From Candidatus Gastranaerophilales bacterium (GTDB taxonomy: Bacteria; Cyanobacteriota; Vampirovibrionia; Gastranaerophilales; Gastranaerophilaceae): 56,029 bases of DNA. This document shows, one piece after another, positions 7,719 through 16,697 of this stretch. Within the stretch, counting starts at the first letter, position 1, and each line of letters opens with the position of its first letter. Made by a program: the position numbers and the translations under genes. Under the pieces are notes generated by a model. The model was not told the DNA's origin, did no database searches, and saw only the letters and a program-made list of their open reading frames with translations. The DNA lies in NCBI GenBank assembly GCA_944324195.1, contig CALUVJ010000003.1, positions 1-56,029 of the forward strand, given 5' to 3'.

Positions 7719-9317
7719 TTAAACGTTTGCAGTGGCTCTAGGACCTGCGTTAACAATTTCTGCCGGCATATTTGGATATTTTGCGGCAAAGTTGTCTGCA
7801 AACATTTGAGCAAGCTTGTTAGCAGCAGCGTCATAAGCATTCTTGTCTGCCCACATACCTCTTGCGTCAAGCATTTCAGAAGGTACATCAGGACAAGATG
7901 TAGGATAATCTACATTGAATACGTCATGGTGTTTGAATTCAACACTATCAAATGAGCCGTTCAATGCAGCTGTTACCATAGCTCTTGTGTAAGCAAGTTT
8001 CATACGTTTAGCGCCTGAAGAAGCACTTCCGCCTGCCCAGCCTGTGTTAACCAAGTATACCTTTGTACCATATTGTTCAAGTTTATCACCGAGCATTTTA
8101 GCGTAAACTGAAGCATCCATCGGCATAAACGGTTCGCCGAACAATGTTGAGAATGTAGGCTGCGGTTCAGTAACACCTCTTTCAGTACCTGCTAATTTTG
8201 AAGTAAATCCTGTTACAAAGTGGTACATAGCAGCGTTTTTATCCAATCTTGAAATTGGAGGCAATACGCCGAAAGCATCAGCCGTTAAGAAAATAACAAC
8301 CTTTGGAATACCGCCCAGGCTAGGAATTTGAGCGTTGTCAATGTAGTTAATCGGATAACCTACACGTGTATTTTCCGTTAATGTTCCGTCGTTGAAATCA
8401 AATTCTCTTGTTTCAGGATCCATAATAACGTTTTCTACAAGTGAACCAAATTTGATTGCATTGTAGATTTCAGGTTCGTGTTCTGCAGAAAGGTTAATAC
8501 ATTTTGCATAACATCCGCCTTCAAAGTTAAATACACCGTCAGGAGACCATCCGTGTTCGTCATCACCGATTAACTTACGGTTAGGATCTGCTGATAATGT
8601 TGTTTTACCTGTTCCTGAAAGTCCGAAGAACACAGCAGTTTCACCTGTTTTTGGATCCATATTTGCAGAACAGTGCATCGGAAGAACATTCTTCTTAGTC
8701 ATAATATAGTTCATAGTTGCAAATACAGATTTCTTGATTTCACCGGCGTATTGAGAACCGCAAATAATGATTTCATGAGCTTCATAATCAATAGCGATAC
8801 AAGCTTCGGAATTTACGCCGTCAACTTCAGGATCGCATTTGAAGCCGGGAGCACAAAGAATTGTATAATCAGCTTCGCCGTAACTTGCTAATTCTTCAGC
8901 AGTCGGTCTGATTAATAATTGGTGAATAAATAAATTTTGGCTTGCAAGTTCGTTGATTACTCTGAACTTTTGAGTATAAGTTTTGTCAGCACCTGCGAAA
9001 CCGTCAAAAATAAATACTTCACGGTTTTGCAGATAAGCTGCAATCTTACCCTTGATTGAATTAAATTTTTCTCTGCTTATAGGGCGGTTAACTTTACCCC
9101 ATGCGATGTCATTGTGGATACTTTCCGTATCAACGATAAATTTGTCTTTAGGTGAACGTCCTGTATATTTACCTGTTGTAACAACAAGTGCGCCTGTATT
9201 GCTCAAAGAGCCTTCACCTCTGCGTAATGCAGCTTCTGTTAACTGAGCAGGAGTTAAATTACGATAAACTGCTTTTGGTCCTATAATACCAAATTTTTCG
9301 ATTCCGTATGTTTCCAT
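7719..9317 (-). CDS. pckA: Phosphoenolpyruvate carboxykinase (ATP)
   Basis: Cytosolic enzyme that interconverts oxaloacetate plus ATP with phosphoenolpyruvate, CO2 and ADP; in anaerobes it can run towards oxaloacetate and make ATP. At 532 residues it has the normal length. Signatures: TGRSPKDKF (52-60), the kinase-1 loop GLSGTGKTT (232-240), the kinase-2 region LIGDDEHGW (249-257) and the conserved TGFTSKLAGTE. The start has GGAGG nine bases upstream. It is a single gene between its own terminator and that of pilT. Confidence 0.97.
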   Translation of the reverse strand: METYGIEKFGIIGPKAVYRNLTPAQLTEAALRRGEGSLSNTGALVVTTGKYTGRSPKDKFIVDTESIHNDIAWGKVNRPISREKFNSIKGKIAAYLQNREVFIFDGFAGADKTYTQKFRVINELASQNLFIHQLLIRPTAEELASYGEADYTILCAPGFKCDPEVDGVNSEACIAIDYEAHEIIICGSQYAGEIKKSVFATMNYIMTKKNVLPMHCSANMDPKTGETAVFFGLSGTGKTTLSADPNRKLIGDDEHGWSPDGVFNFEGGCYAKCINLSAEHEPEIYNAIKFGSLVENVIMDPETREFDFNDGTLTENTRVGYPINYIDNAQIPSLGGIPKVVIFLTADAFGVLPPISRLDKNAAMYHFVTGFTSKLAGTERGVTEPQPTFSTLFGEPFMPMDASVYAKMLGDKLEQYGTKVYLVNTGWAGGSASSGAKRMKLAYTRAMVTAALNGSFDSVEFKHHDVFNVDYPTSCPDVPSEMLDARGMWADKNAYDAAANKLAQMFADNFAAKYPNMPAEIVNAGPRATANV

Positions 9318-9405
9318 AGAATGCTTCCTCCTTTTTATAAAAGCTTTTCTCTATACAATAATAAATGTAGTACAAACACTAGTAAAAATCAATCTTTTAG
9401 ACATA

Positions 9406-9439
9406 AAAAAAAGAGACGATATAAATTCGTCTCTTTTTT
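9406..9439 (-). terminator. Terminator of pilT
   Basis: AAAAAGAGACGA pairs with TCGTCTCTTTTT around a seven-base loop (9420-9426). It lies between the pilT stop (9453) and the pckA promoter region, and its A/T tails could act in both directions. Confidence 0.85.
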
Positions 9440-9452
9440 ATTTTGAAATTTT

Positions 9453-10523
9453 TTATGAATTCTGCAATCCTCTCTTGAATTCTTCCGGACGGCTTGAACG
9501 AGCCAGCGCATCTTCAAGAGTAATTTTCTTTCTCATATACAAATCTCTGAGTGACATTTCAAGAGTTTGCATACCGAAACCGGAGTTGGTTTGCATTGTA
9601 GAATAAATTTGTGCCGCTTTAGCTTCACGAATCAAGTTAGCAATAGCAGGGATAACCAACATAACTTCCTGAGCCATAACACGACCGCTCTTTGTACCGT
9701 CTGCCTGAAGGAGCGGTAACAATGTTTGTGAAAATACCGCAACTAATGAGTTAGAAAGCTGTACACGAACCTGTTGCTGCTGCCCTTCCGGGAATACGTC
9801 AATAATACGGTCAATTGTTTGTGATGCAGAAGAGGTGTGCAAAGTACCAAATACCAAGTGACCTGTTTCTGCAGCTGTCAGAGCCAAACGAATTGTATCC
9901 AAGTCACGCATCTCACCTACCAGAATGATATCAGGGTCTTCACGGAGTGCTGATTTCAAAGCATTTGCGAAACTTCTTGTATCTTGGCCCAATTCTCTCT
10001 GGTGAATAATAGAACGTTTTGACGGGTGAATAAATTCGATAGGGTCCTCAATTGTCAAAATGTGTTCAGAACGGGTTTCGTTAATATAGTTAATCATTGC
10101 AGCCAAAGTAGTTGATTTACCTGAACCGGTAGGACCTGTTACCAGAACCAGGCCGCGCGGTTTTTCCGAAATCTTTCTGACTGTATCGGACAAACCTAAT
10201 TCTTTAAAAGACGGAACTTTAGATGCAATTACACGGAATGCAGCCGCATAATTTCCTCTGTCCTTATAAATATTAACCCTGAAACGGCTTAATCCCTGAA
10301 TACCGTATGAAAAGTCAAGTTCCCAATCTTGTTCGAGTTTACGTCTCTGTTCTTTGTTTAACATTGGGAATAAAAGTAATTCAACTTCTTCCGGCTTAAG
10401 AGCAGGAACATCCATACGCTGGAGGTTACCGTCTATACGAACTACCGGAGGCAGACCCGCAGAAATATGTAAGTCTGACCCTCTTTGTTTAACAACAACT
10501 TCCAAATATTTTTCTATAAGCAT
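9453..10523 (-). CDS. pilT: Type IV pilus retraction ATPase PilT
   Basis: A hexameric cytoplasmic ATPase that powers pilus retraction. All GspE-superfamily boxes are present in 356 residues: Walker A GPTGSGKST (130-138), Asp box LTIEDPIE (156-163), Walker B DIILVGEMRD (198-207) and His box HLVFGTLHT (about 222-230). The PilT-specific motif AIRNLIRE appears as AIANLIRE, which argues for PilT over PilB. No pilus gene adjoins it here, so it is a lone retraction gene in this window. Confidence 0.95.
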   Translation of the reverse strand: MLIEKYLEVVVKQRGSDLHISAGLPPVVRIDGNLQRMDVPALKPEEVELLLFPMLNKEQRRKLEQDWELDFSYGIQGLSRFRVNIYKDRGNYAAAFRVIASKVPSFKELGLSDTVRKISEKPRGLVLVTGPTGSGKSTTLAAMINYINETRSEHILTIEDPIEFIHPSKRSIIHQRELGQDTRSFANALKSALREDPDIILVGEMRDLDTIRLALTAAETGHLVFGTLHTSSASQTIDRIIDVFPEGQQQQVRVQLSNSLVAVFSQTLLPLLQADGTKSGRVMAQEVMLVIPAIANLIREAKAAQIYSTMQTNSGFGMQTLEMSLRDLYMRKKITLEDALARSSRPEEFKRGLQNS

Positions 10524-10581
10524 TAAAAAGCCCTCATTTTCTGGCGTACGGGGTGAGTTTTAATTTGTAAAATTATTTCAA

Positions 10582-10591
10582 ATTATAACAT
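10582..10591 (-). promoter_or_regulatory. Extended -10 promoter of pilT
   Basis: On the minus strand the sequence reads TGTTATAAT, a full extended -10 (TGnTATAAT), about 60 bases before the pilT start. No good -35 box is seen, as is common for extended -10 promoters. Confidence 0.55.
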
Positions 10592-10649
10592 TCCCTCGTT
10601 AGCACTCTTTTACATAAAAACTATATCATAAAATAAATATCTTGTAAAC

Positions 10650-12014
10650 TTATTTAGATAAATAATCATTAATTGCCTTCGCCGCTTTTTTACCTGCACC
10701 CATTGCATTTATTGCATTTGATGCTCCGACCGGCGCGACGTCGCCTCCTGCATATACAGTAGGAACAGATGTTTCTCTTGTTTCAGGATCAACCGTAAAA
10801 TACCCTTTTGAATCTACACTAAAATCTAATCCGTCTAAGTGTGCAGATTTTTGAATAATAGGGTTTGGTCCGGTGCCGAGTGCAACTATAACGGAATCTA
10901 CGTCCAAATCCGTATAGCGTCCGGTGCCTACAGGTCTGCGTCGTCCGGATTCATCCGCTTCTCCTAATTCCATTATCTCAAATTTCATGCCGGCAACGTA
11001 TCCGTCTTTATTATAAATTTCTACCGGAGCATGAAGAAAATGGAATATTACGCCTTCTTCTTTAGCGTGACGGATTTCTTCCAGGCGGGCAGGAAGCTCG
11101 GCTTCTGTTCTTCTGTATACTATATATACTTTTTTAAATCCGACTCTTACCGCGGTTCTTGCCGCATCCATTGCAACGTTTCCGCCGCCGATGACTGCAA
11201 CTGATTCTCCCACTCTCAAAGGTGTTGCGGCATTTTCTTCATTTGCATGCATTAAATTAACTCTTGTTAAAAATTCATTTGCAGAGTAAACTCCATTGAG
11301 ATTCTCGCCCGGTATGTGCATCATCTTTGGAAGTCCTGCGCCGGAACAAATAAAGATTGCGTCATACCCTTCTTCTTTAAGCTGCTTAAGTGTAATTGAT
11401 TTTCCGACAATTACATTTTTTTCGAATTTAACTCCCATTTCTTTAAGGTTGTTAATTTCTCTGTCTAAAACCGTTCTCGGGAGTCTGAAAGGCGGTATGC
11501 CGTATCTTAAAACTCCGCCGAATTCATGTAAAGCTTCAAAAATTGTCACATCATGTCCGGCTTTTCTTAAATCGGAAGCGGCGGTAATGCCGGCACATCC
11601 GGAGCCCACAACAGCAACTTTTTTACCGGTAGGTATAATTTCAACGGGTTTGGCTGAAGTATTATCTCCGACATATCTTTCCAATGCGCCGATTGCAACG
11701 GATTCGCCTTTTATACCGAGTACGCATTGCCCTTCGCACTGTCTTTCCTGCGGACAAACCCTTCCGCAAACAGAAGGAAGCATGCTTGTGTGTCTTATAA
11801 CTTCTCCCGCTTCTTCCAAATTATCTTCTTTTAAAGCCTTAATAAATCCCGGAATATCAATATTAACCGGGCATCCTTTTACACAGCGCGGATTTTTGCA
11901 GCTCAAACATCTTGAAGCTTCTTCTTTTACCTGTTCCGGCGTAAAATTTTCTTCTACCGGAAGAAAATTATGTCTGCGCTCAATTTTATCCTGCTCTTTA
12001 GGTCTCTGACGCAT
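10650..12014 (-). CDS. NADPH-dependent glutamate synthase small-subunit type oxidoreductase (homotetrameric GltA family)
   Basis: A 454-residue flavoprotein of the GltD/NfnL-like family. The N-terminal Fe-S region has CLSCKNPRCVKGCPVN (about 36-51) and a second cluster CGRVCPQERQCEGQC. Two dinucleotide folds follow: VVGSGCAGITAASDLRKAG for FAD and VIGGGNVAMDAARTA for NADPH. The C-terminus has the YAGGDV FAD motif. The gene is alone, with no large glutamate synthase subunit and no ferredoxin-NADP reductase partner, as for homotetrameric forms. The assignment between glutamate synthase and an NfnB-like transhydrogenase subunit cannot be settled from sequence alone. I chose the ATG at 12014 because GGAG is nine bases upstream; the ATG at 12020 is too close. 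Confidence 0.85.
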   Translation of the reverse strand: MRQRPKEQDKIERRHNFLPVEENFTPEQVKEEASRCLSCKNPRCVKGCPVNIDIPGFIKALKEDNLEEAGEVIRHTSMLPSVCGRVCPQERQCEGQCVLGIKGESVAIGALERYVGDNTSAKPVEIIPTGKKVAVVGSGCAGITAASDLRKAGHDVTIFEALHEFGGVLRYGIPPFRLPRTVLDREINNLKEMGVKFEKNVIVGKSITLKQLKEEGYDAIFICSGAGLPKMMHIPGENLNGVYSANEFLTRVNLMHANEENAATPLRVGESVAVIGGGNVAMDAARTAVRVGFKKVYIVYRRTEAELPARLEEIRHAKEEGVIFHFLHAPVEIYNKDGYVAGMKFEIMELGEADESGRRRPVGTGRYTDLDVDSVIVALGTGPNPIIQKSAHLDGLDFSVDSKGYFTVDPETRETSVPTVYAGGDVAPVGASNAINAMGAGKKAAKAINDYLSK

Positions 12015-12106
12015 AATCATACTCTCCTTCAGTGAAATTTACATCACTACTTATATGATATCAAAAATAGTAAAAAAGTCTATAAAAATGAAAAAATATT
12101 TTATTG

Positions 12107-12112
12107 TATAAT
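12107..12112 (+). promoter_or_regulatory. -10 box of wecB giving a leaderless transcript
   Basis: A perfect TATAAT is followed by six bases and then the wecB ATG at 12119, the same spacing as at 1639. No ribosome binding site is present and no convincing -35 box is seen. The only upstream start is a TTG inside the promoter. Confidence 0.55.
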
Positions 12113-12118
12113 AGCCTT

Positions 12119-13240
12119 ATGAAAAATATTATTTTTATCTTTGGAACACGTCCGGAAATTATTAAACTTGCACCTGTAATACTTGAGATGAAAAAGTATC
12201 CGGCAGATTATAAAGTAATTATCTGCAATACGGAGCAGCAAAAAGAACTTTCTAATCAAACACTCGCATATTTTGGTTTGAATGCTGATATAAATCTTGA
12301 CTGTATGCGGGAAAATCAATCCCTTTCATCGGTTCAGGCAAGAATTTTGACAAGTTTGGATAAAGTTTTTTGTGAAAATCAAATTGATGCGGCAATTGTT
12401 CAGGGTGATACTATGACGGTTTTGTGCGGAGCACTTACTGCTTTTTATCACAAAATTCCGGTGTTTCATGTCGAAGCAGGCTTAAGGTCTTATGATATTT
12501 ATGAGCCGTTTCCGGAAGAAATTATGCGTCAGATGACTTCAAGAGTTGCTGAATTGCATTTTGCACCGACGGGGGTAAATAGAGATGCTTTATTAAAAGA
12601 AAATATTGCGCCCGAGAAAATCCATGTAGTCGGGAATACGGTTATTGATGCACTCTTCTGCCTTTCTGATGAAGTTATTGAAAAATCAAGAAAGTTCTTT
12701 GAAGAGAAAAGTATTCCGATAGACGACAAACTTGTACTGATAACTGCGCACAGGCGAGAAAATCACGGTGAGAGAATCGACAGAATTATAGATGCGATTT
12801 CTTATCTTGCAGAAAAATACGAAGATCACACTTTTGTAATACCTGTTCATCCTAATCCGAATGTTCATGACAAAATTCATTCAAGACTGGGGAATTTTAA
12901 AAACATACATCTTTTAAAACCGCTTGATTATCCGTATCTTGTATATTTGATGAAGCATGCAAAGCTTATTCTTACGGATTCCGGCGGAATACAGGAAGAA
13001 GCACCGTCTTTTGCGTGTCCGACTCTTGTTATGAGATATGAAACAGAGCGCAAAGAAGGTATAGAAGCGGGAGTTTCAAAACTTGTCGGGGCGGATTACG
13101 AAAAAATCATTGAAGAAAGCGAAAAAATACTATCTTCAACTAAAGATTCAACGAGATTAAAAGCTCAAAACCCATACGGTGACGGAACTTCTGCCAAGAA
13201 AATTGAGAGTATTGCGCGCAAATTTTTTAAGCAGCAATAA
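12119..13240 (+). CDS. wecB: UDP-N-acetylglucosamine 2-epimerase
   Basis: Cytosolic enzyme converting UDP-GlcNAc to UDP-ManNAc for envelope polysaccharide. The 373-residue protein has the family signatures FGTRPEIIKLAPVI at the N-terminus, VQGDTMTVL, HVEAGLRSYDIYEPFPEE, the catalytic TAHRREN, and TDSGGIQEEAP in the C-terminal UDP-binding lobe. Length is normal. No ManNAcUA dehydrogenase (wecC) adjoins; the next gene is an unknown protein 27 bases downstream. Confidence 0.93.
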   Translation: MKNIIFIFGTRPEIIKLAPVILEMKKYPADYKVIICNTEQQKELSNQTLAYFGLNADINLDCMRENQSLSSVQARILTSLDKVFCENQIDAAIVQGDTMTVLCGALTAFYHKIPVFHVEAGLRSYDIYEPFPEEIMRQMTSRVAELHFAPTGVNRDALLKENIAPEKIHVVGNTVIDALFCLSDEVIEKSRKFFEEKSIPIDDKLVLITAHRRENHGERIDRIIDAISYLAEKYEDHTFVIPVHPNPNVHDKIHSRLGNFKNIHLLKPLDYPYLVYLMKHAKLILTDSGGIQEEAPSFACPTLVMRYETERKEGIEAGVSKLVGADYEKIIEESEKILSSTKDSTRLKAQNPYGDGTSAKKIESIARKFFKQQ

Positions 13241-13267
13241 AATTTTTTACGGTTTTTTATTTAAATA

Positions 13268-14104
13268 ATGATGCGAAATTCAATAGTACAAAATAAAATT
13301 TTGCCGGAAATTCGGTTACCTTTTGATACCGTAAAAGGTTCCGTTTTAAAAAGGCAAAAAATGGCCAAGAATTATACCGAAAAGTTGTATAATTCATTGA
13401 ATCCGTTTTGCAAAGACGGAACTTGCGAAGTCGGACAATTTAAAACTTCGTTGGATAAAGTTATTGCACCTTCGAAAATTAATTATTTTATCGCACCGGA
13501 GCTGAATGAATCTTACAACGGCAGTATGGGAACGATATCAAAATTGAGAATTAATGAGGATAATAATTTTGTAATCACACATTTGGCTTACAAATTTATG
13601 CTTCCGCTTGATGACAATTGTGACTACATACTCAGTAAATTTACAGCTTTACATGAAGCAAGGCATTTTTTTGACAGATTATTTAACCCTAAATATAATA
13701 TCAATCGACTATCCAGCGGCGTAAATAATCCTGAATACCGTGACAGTATTGAAACAATTCATCAGTTATTTTTAGGTGATATTGCAAAACCGGTTAAGAT
13801 GCAAGAGCTTAAGCAAAAAGTCAGCTCTCTTGCGGCCGGTATGCCGAATTCAGTAAAAATAGATACTTTTCAGAGTATAAAATATCGTTTGCAAAGTGAA
13901 ATTAATGCGTATAAAGACGAGCTTAAATTTTTCTCTAAGGAGAAGTGGTCTCTTGCAAATATAAACAGTATGTTGAAATTTTTAGTATTTCTTAAGGAAA
14001 ATTGTAAATTTGGAGCAAAATTAAAGTTTGTAAAGAAAATAATAAAAGACAGTATTAATAACGAAAGACTTAAGCTTAAAATATATTCTGTCAGCGGAAT
14101 TTAG
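13268..14104 (+). CDS. Uncharacterised protein with an HEXXH (HEARH) motif
   Basis: A 278-residue protein I do not recognise. It has no signal peptide or membrane segment. The segment TALHEARHFFDRLFNP (about 127-142) contains HEXXH, and SEINAYKDEL (about 215-224) offers a glutamate that could be the third zinc ligand, as in gluzincins. The N-terminus is basic and polar, like the extensions on other proteins here. A lineage-specific metallopeptidase is possible, but the motif could be chance. It follows wecB by 27 bases and its last 14 bases overlap the convergent Fe-S protein gene. Confidence 0.55.
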   Translation: MMRNSIVQNKILPEIRLPFDTVKGSVLKRQKMAKNYTEKLYNSLNPFCKDGTCEVGQFKTSLDKVIAPSKINYFIAPELNESYNGSMGTISKLRINEDNNFVITHLAYKFMLPLDDNCDYILSKFTALHEARHFFDRLFNPKYNINRLSSGVNNPEYRDSIETIHQLFLGDIAKPVKMQELKQKVSSLAAGMPNSVKIDTFQSIKYRLQSEINAYKDELKFFSKEKWSLANINSMLKFLVFLKENCKFGAKLKFVKKIIKDSINNERLKLKIYSVSGI

Positions 14105-15137
14105 CATGCCGGCTTAAAAACTCCGCGAAGTCCATAACCTTGTACTTGCCAAAAGAAAACAAGCCTAGCGCGGCTTCGCAGCCAAGACAGGAAGTCAGTA
14201 CAATTTTTGCTCCGGAATTAACAATATCATTATGTTTGCTTTTAAAAATTTCGGACATAATTTTATATTCGGAAATTTTTGTGACTCCGTTTAACCCGCA
14301 GCATTTATCAAAATTACTCATCTCAATATATTCAAGGTTCCCGGTATGTTTTAAAATCCATTCAATATCTTTAAAATTATCTATATTGCAAGGTTTGTGG
14401 AAGGTAACTTTAAACTTCTTTTTTAATGCCGGTTTCAGTTCCTTTTCTCTTATGTATTCAAAAATATTTTTAATCTCTAATCCTTCGATTTTGTAACCCT
14501 TAAGTGTCTTTTCACAACTAGCGCAAGTTGTTACAACTTCTTTGATATCGTATTTTTGGAGAATTTTCTCAAAGCTTTTTTTATAGTTTTCATAAGACAT
14601 TTTATCTCCCCTTACGTAAAATGGGATTCCGCAGCACTCAAAATTCGGGGTTATAACTTCGACCCCGCAAGAATTAAGGATTTTTACAACCGCTTTATTT
14701 CCCTTTATTTTTCCGCTGCAGCCGCCAAAATAAATAACTTTTCTGTCAAATTTTTTACTCTTAATTTTTTTTGAGAATATTCCGCATAATTTTATACCAA
14801 ATCCAAAGATAAATGTCTTTTGGATAAAAGAAATTAATTTTTCAAATTTGCTCGTCTTAAAATACTCCGCTTTAGCAGAAGCAATGATATCAACAACATC
14901 AATTGCGCTCGGGCAAAATTTTGAACAAGCGTCGCATTTTAGGCATAAATCTAAATATCGGTTAATTTTAGGTGACATTTTTAAGTCGCCTTTTATCAAG
15001 CCTTTGAGCATAATAAACTGTCCGCGTGACACTGTGCAGTCATTGCCCGTAATTTTATATACCGGACAAACCGACTGGCAAAGGCCGCATTTTGAACAGG
15101 AGTGGATTTCTTCTTTATACTCAGCTAATGGTTTCAT
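14091..15137 (-). CDS. (Fe-S)-binding oxidoreductase subunit, GlcF/LutA/HdrD-like
   Basis: A 348-residue protein with two [4Fe-4S] ferredoxin motifs at the N-terminus (CSKCGLCQSVCP about 14-25 and CLKCDACSKFCP about 65-76) and two CCG domains (ECCGIPF and KCCGLNG), the layout of glycolate oxidase subunit GlcF, lactate-utilisation LutA and GlpC/HdrD proteins. It should pass electrons from a flavin dehydrogenase to a carrier at the membrane. No GlcD-like FAD subunit is adjacent, so the substrate is open. The start at 15137 has no binding site but lies seven bases after a -10 box. Confidence 0.85.
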   Translation of the reverse strand: MKPLAEYKEEIHSCSKCGLCQSVCPVYKITGNDCTVSRGQFIMLKGLIKGDLKMSPKINRYLDLCLKCDACSKFCPSAIDVVDIIASAKAEYFKTSKFEKLISFIQKTFIFGFGIKLCGIFSKKIKSKKFDRKVIYFGGCSGKIKGNKAVVKILNSCGVEVITPNFECCGIPFYVRGDKMSYENYKKSFEKILQKYDIKEVVTTCASCEKTLKGYKIEGLEIKNIFEYIREKELKPALKKKFKVTFHKPCNIDNFKDIEWILKHTGNLEYIEMSNFDKCCGLNGVTKISEYKIMSEIFKSKHNDIVNSGAKIVLTSCLGCEAALGLFSFGKYKVMDFAEFLSRHAKFR

Positions 15138-15144
15138 AATTATT

Positions 15145-15173
15145 ATTTTAAAGCAAAGAATTTTTGTAGTAAA
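15145..15173 (-). promoter_or_regulatory. Promoter of the Fe-S protein gene, leaderless type
   Basis: On the minus strand TTTACT (15173-15168), a 17-base spacer and TAAAAT (15150-15145), then seven bases and ATG at 15137. It is the third promoter in the window placed so that transcription would start at the start codon. Confidence 0.5.
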
Positions 15174-15230
15174 ATAAAGTTAATGTTGGATTGGTAAACT
15201 CAACCTGTATTCTATAAGCTTAACGTCATT

Positions 15231-15422
15231 GCGGGAATAAATGGATTGGACTAGTGATTAGTGAATAGTGAGTAGTGAATAGAATTGTAGGTCAGGTTTT
15301 ACCTGATCATAACTGGTTCAACGTCATTGCGAGGAGCGCAAGCGACGAAGCAATCCAGAACAAATTTGACAATAGAATAAAAAATGGACTGCCGCGAAAA
15401 TCAGAGATTTTCTCGCAGTGAC
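15231..15422. repeat. Right copy of the composite dispersed repeat
   Basis: The modules of 355-597 recur here on the opposite strand: AATAAATGGATTGGACTAGTG, ATAGAATTGTAGGTCAGG, TCATTGCGAGGAGCG...AAGCAATCC and GGACTGCCGCGAAAATC...TCTCGCAGTGAC. The following 15423-15704 holds more GC-rich short repeats and no supported gene. Confidence 0.85.
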
Positions 15423-15704
15423 AGGGGAAATATTAACCCCTCACCCCTATCCCTGTCTTGGATTATTAGGGGTGGCGGAAAGTTCCCAGCTTCCCGACAC
15501 CTTACGGGCTCGCTTCGCTCCGCCCTGCCGAAAATCCGCTCTCCCGCAAGGGGGGAGGGGAAGGAGTAGATAAGTCAAAGTAAAAAAACGCACGGTGCAG
15601 CCGGCTAGCAGCAAAGTCAGCAGAGGGTGACCGGAAAATTAAAAATAGACGTGGAATAATCACCAATGTCACCCGATAAGTCATAGTTAAAAGGAGTATG
15701 AAAA

Positions 15705-16688
15705 ATGTCTGCAACTGTTCAACAATCTCAAAAAGAATTAGACAGACTCTCTGCAATAAGGACAATTGACAGAGAGATTAAAGCAATAGAAGAATTAAAA
15801 CATTCTCTTGATGCTGATAGTCTTACAAAGGCTTTGGATTTTATGCAGAATGCAAAGGGCAGAATAATTATTACCGGCATGGGCAAGTCCGGGCATATCG
15901 GGAAAAAGATTGCCGCTTCACTTGCTTCAACCGGAACACCATCATTTTTTGTACATCCGGCAGAAGCAAGCCATGGCGATCTCGGAATGATAACAGAGGA
16001 TGATGTTGTCATTGCAATTTCTAACAGCGGAGAATCAAGGGAATTAATCGATATTCTTAATTATTGCAAAAGGTTTGGTATAACCTTGGTTGCAATAACA
16101 AAAAATCCTGAAAGCTCTCTGGGAAAGGCAGGAGATGTCGTTCTTGCGCTTCCGAATAACGGTGAAGCCTGCCCTCTTGGGTTAGCGCCTACCAATTCGA
16201 CAACTGCGACGCTGGTCTTGGGTGATATTTTGACAATCGGAATGATTGAGCGTAAAGGTTTTTCAAAAGAGGACTTTAATGACAGACATCCCGGAGGAAA
16301 GCTCGGTGCTATACTTAAGCGTGTATCCGATCTCATGCACACCGGGCAGGAAATGCCGCTTTTGGACGAAAATTCAAATATGCAGGCTGTACTGCTTGAA
16401 ATGACTTCCAAACGCTTGGGATGCGTAGGATTTATAAATCAGTCGGGAATTTTAACCGGCATACTTACTGATGGTGATTTGAGAAGGTGTCTTTCATCGA
16501 AAATTCTGGAGGAAAAAGCTATTGATTTGATGACAAGAAACCCTAAAACAATTTCTCCAAATGCAATGACGGCAGAAGCTTTAAAGATTATGCATGATAA
16601 AAAGATTACAAATCTTTTTGTAGTTGAAAATTCAAAACCTGTAGGCGTAATTCATATCCATGATTTGCTTAACAACGGAGTTGCATAA
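15705..16688 (+). CDS. kdsD: Arabinose-5-phosphate isomerase (KdsD/KpsF family)
   Basis: Interconverts ribulose 5-phosphate and arabinose 5-phosphate, the first step to KDO for lipopolysaccharide or KDO-containing capsule. The 327-residue protein has an N-terminal SIS domain (GMGKSGHIGKKIAASL, FFVHPAEASHGDLGM, ISNSGESREL) and two C-terminal CBS domains (from about 210), the standard family layout and length. GGAG lies eight bases before the ATG. The cation efflux gene follows after nine bases, so they form an operon. Its presence implies an outer membrane. Confidence 0.93.
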   Translation: MSATVQQSQKELDRLSAIRTIDREIKAIEELKHSLDADSLTKALDFMQNAKGRIIITGMGKSGHIGKKIAASLASTGTPSFFVHPAEASHGDLGMITEDDVVIAISNSGESRELIDILNYCKRFGITLVAITKNPESSLGKAGDVVLALPNNGEACPLGLAPTNSTTATLVLGDILTIGMIERKGFSKEDFNDRHPGGKLGAILKRVSDLMHTGQEMPLLDENSNMQAVLLEMTSKRLGCVGFINQSGILTGILTDGDLRRCLSSKILEEKAIDLMTRNPKTISPNAMTAEALKIMHDKKITNLFVVENSKPVGVIHIHDLLNNGVA

Positions 16689-16697
16689 GGAGCCTGT

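Noticed and set aside
10599..10608. Half of a CIRCE-like heat-shock operator (TTAGCACTC) upstream of pilT
   Set aside because: The matching half GAGTGCTAA nine bases away is absent, and pilT is not a typical HrcA target.
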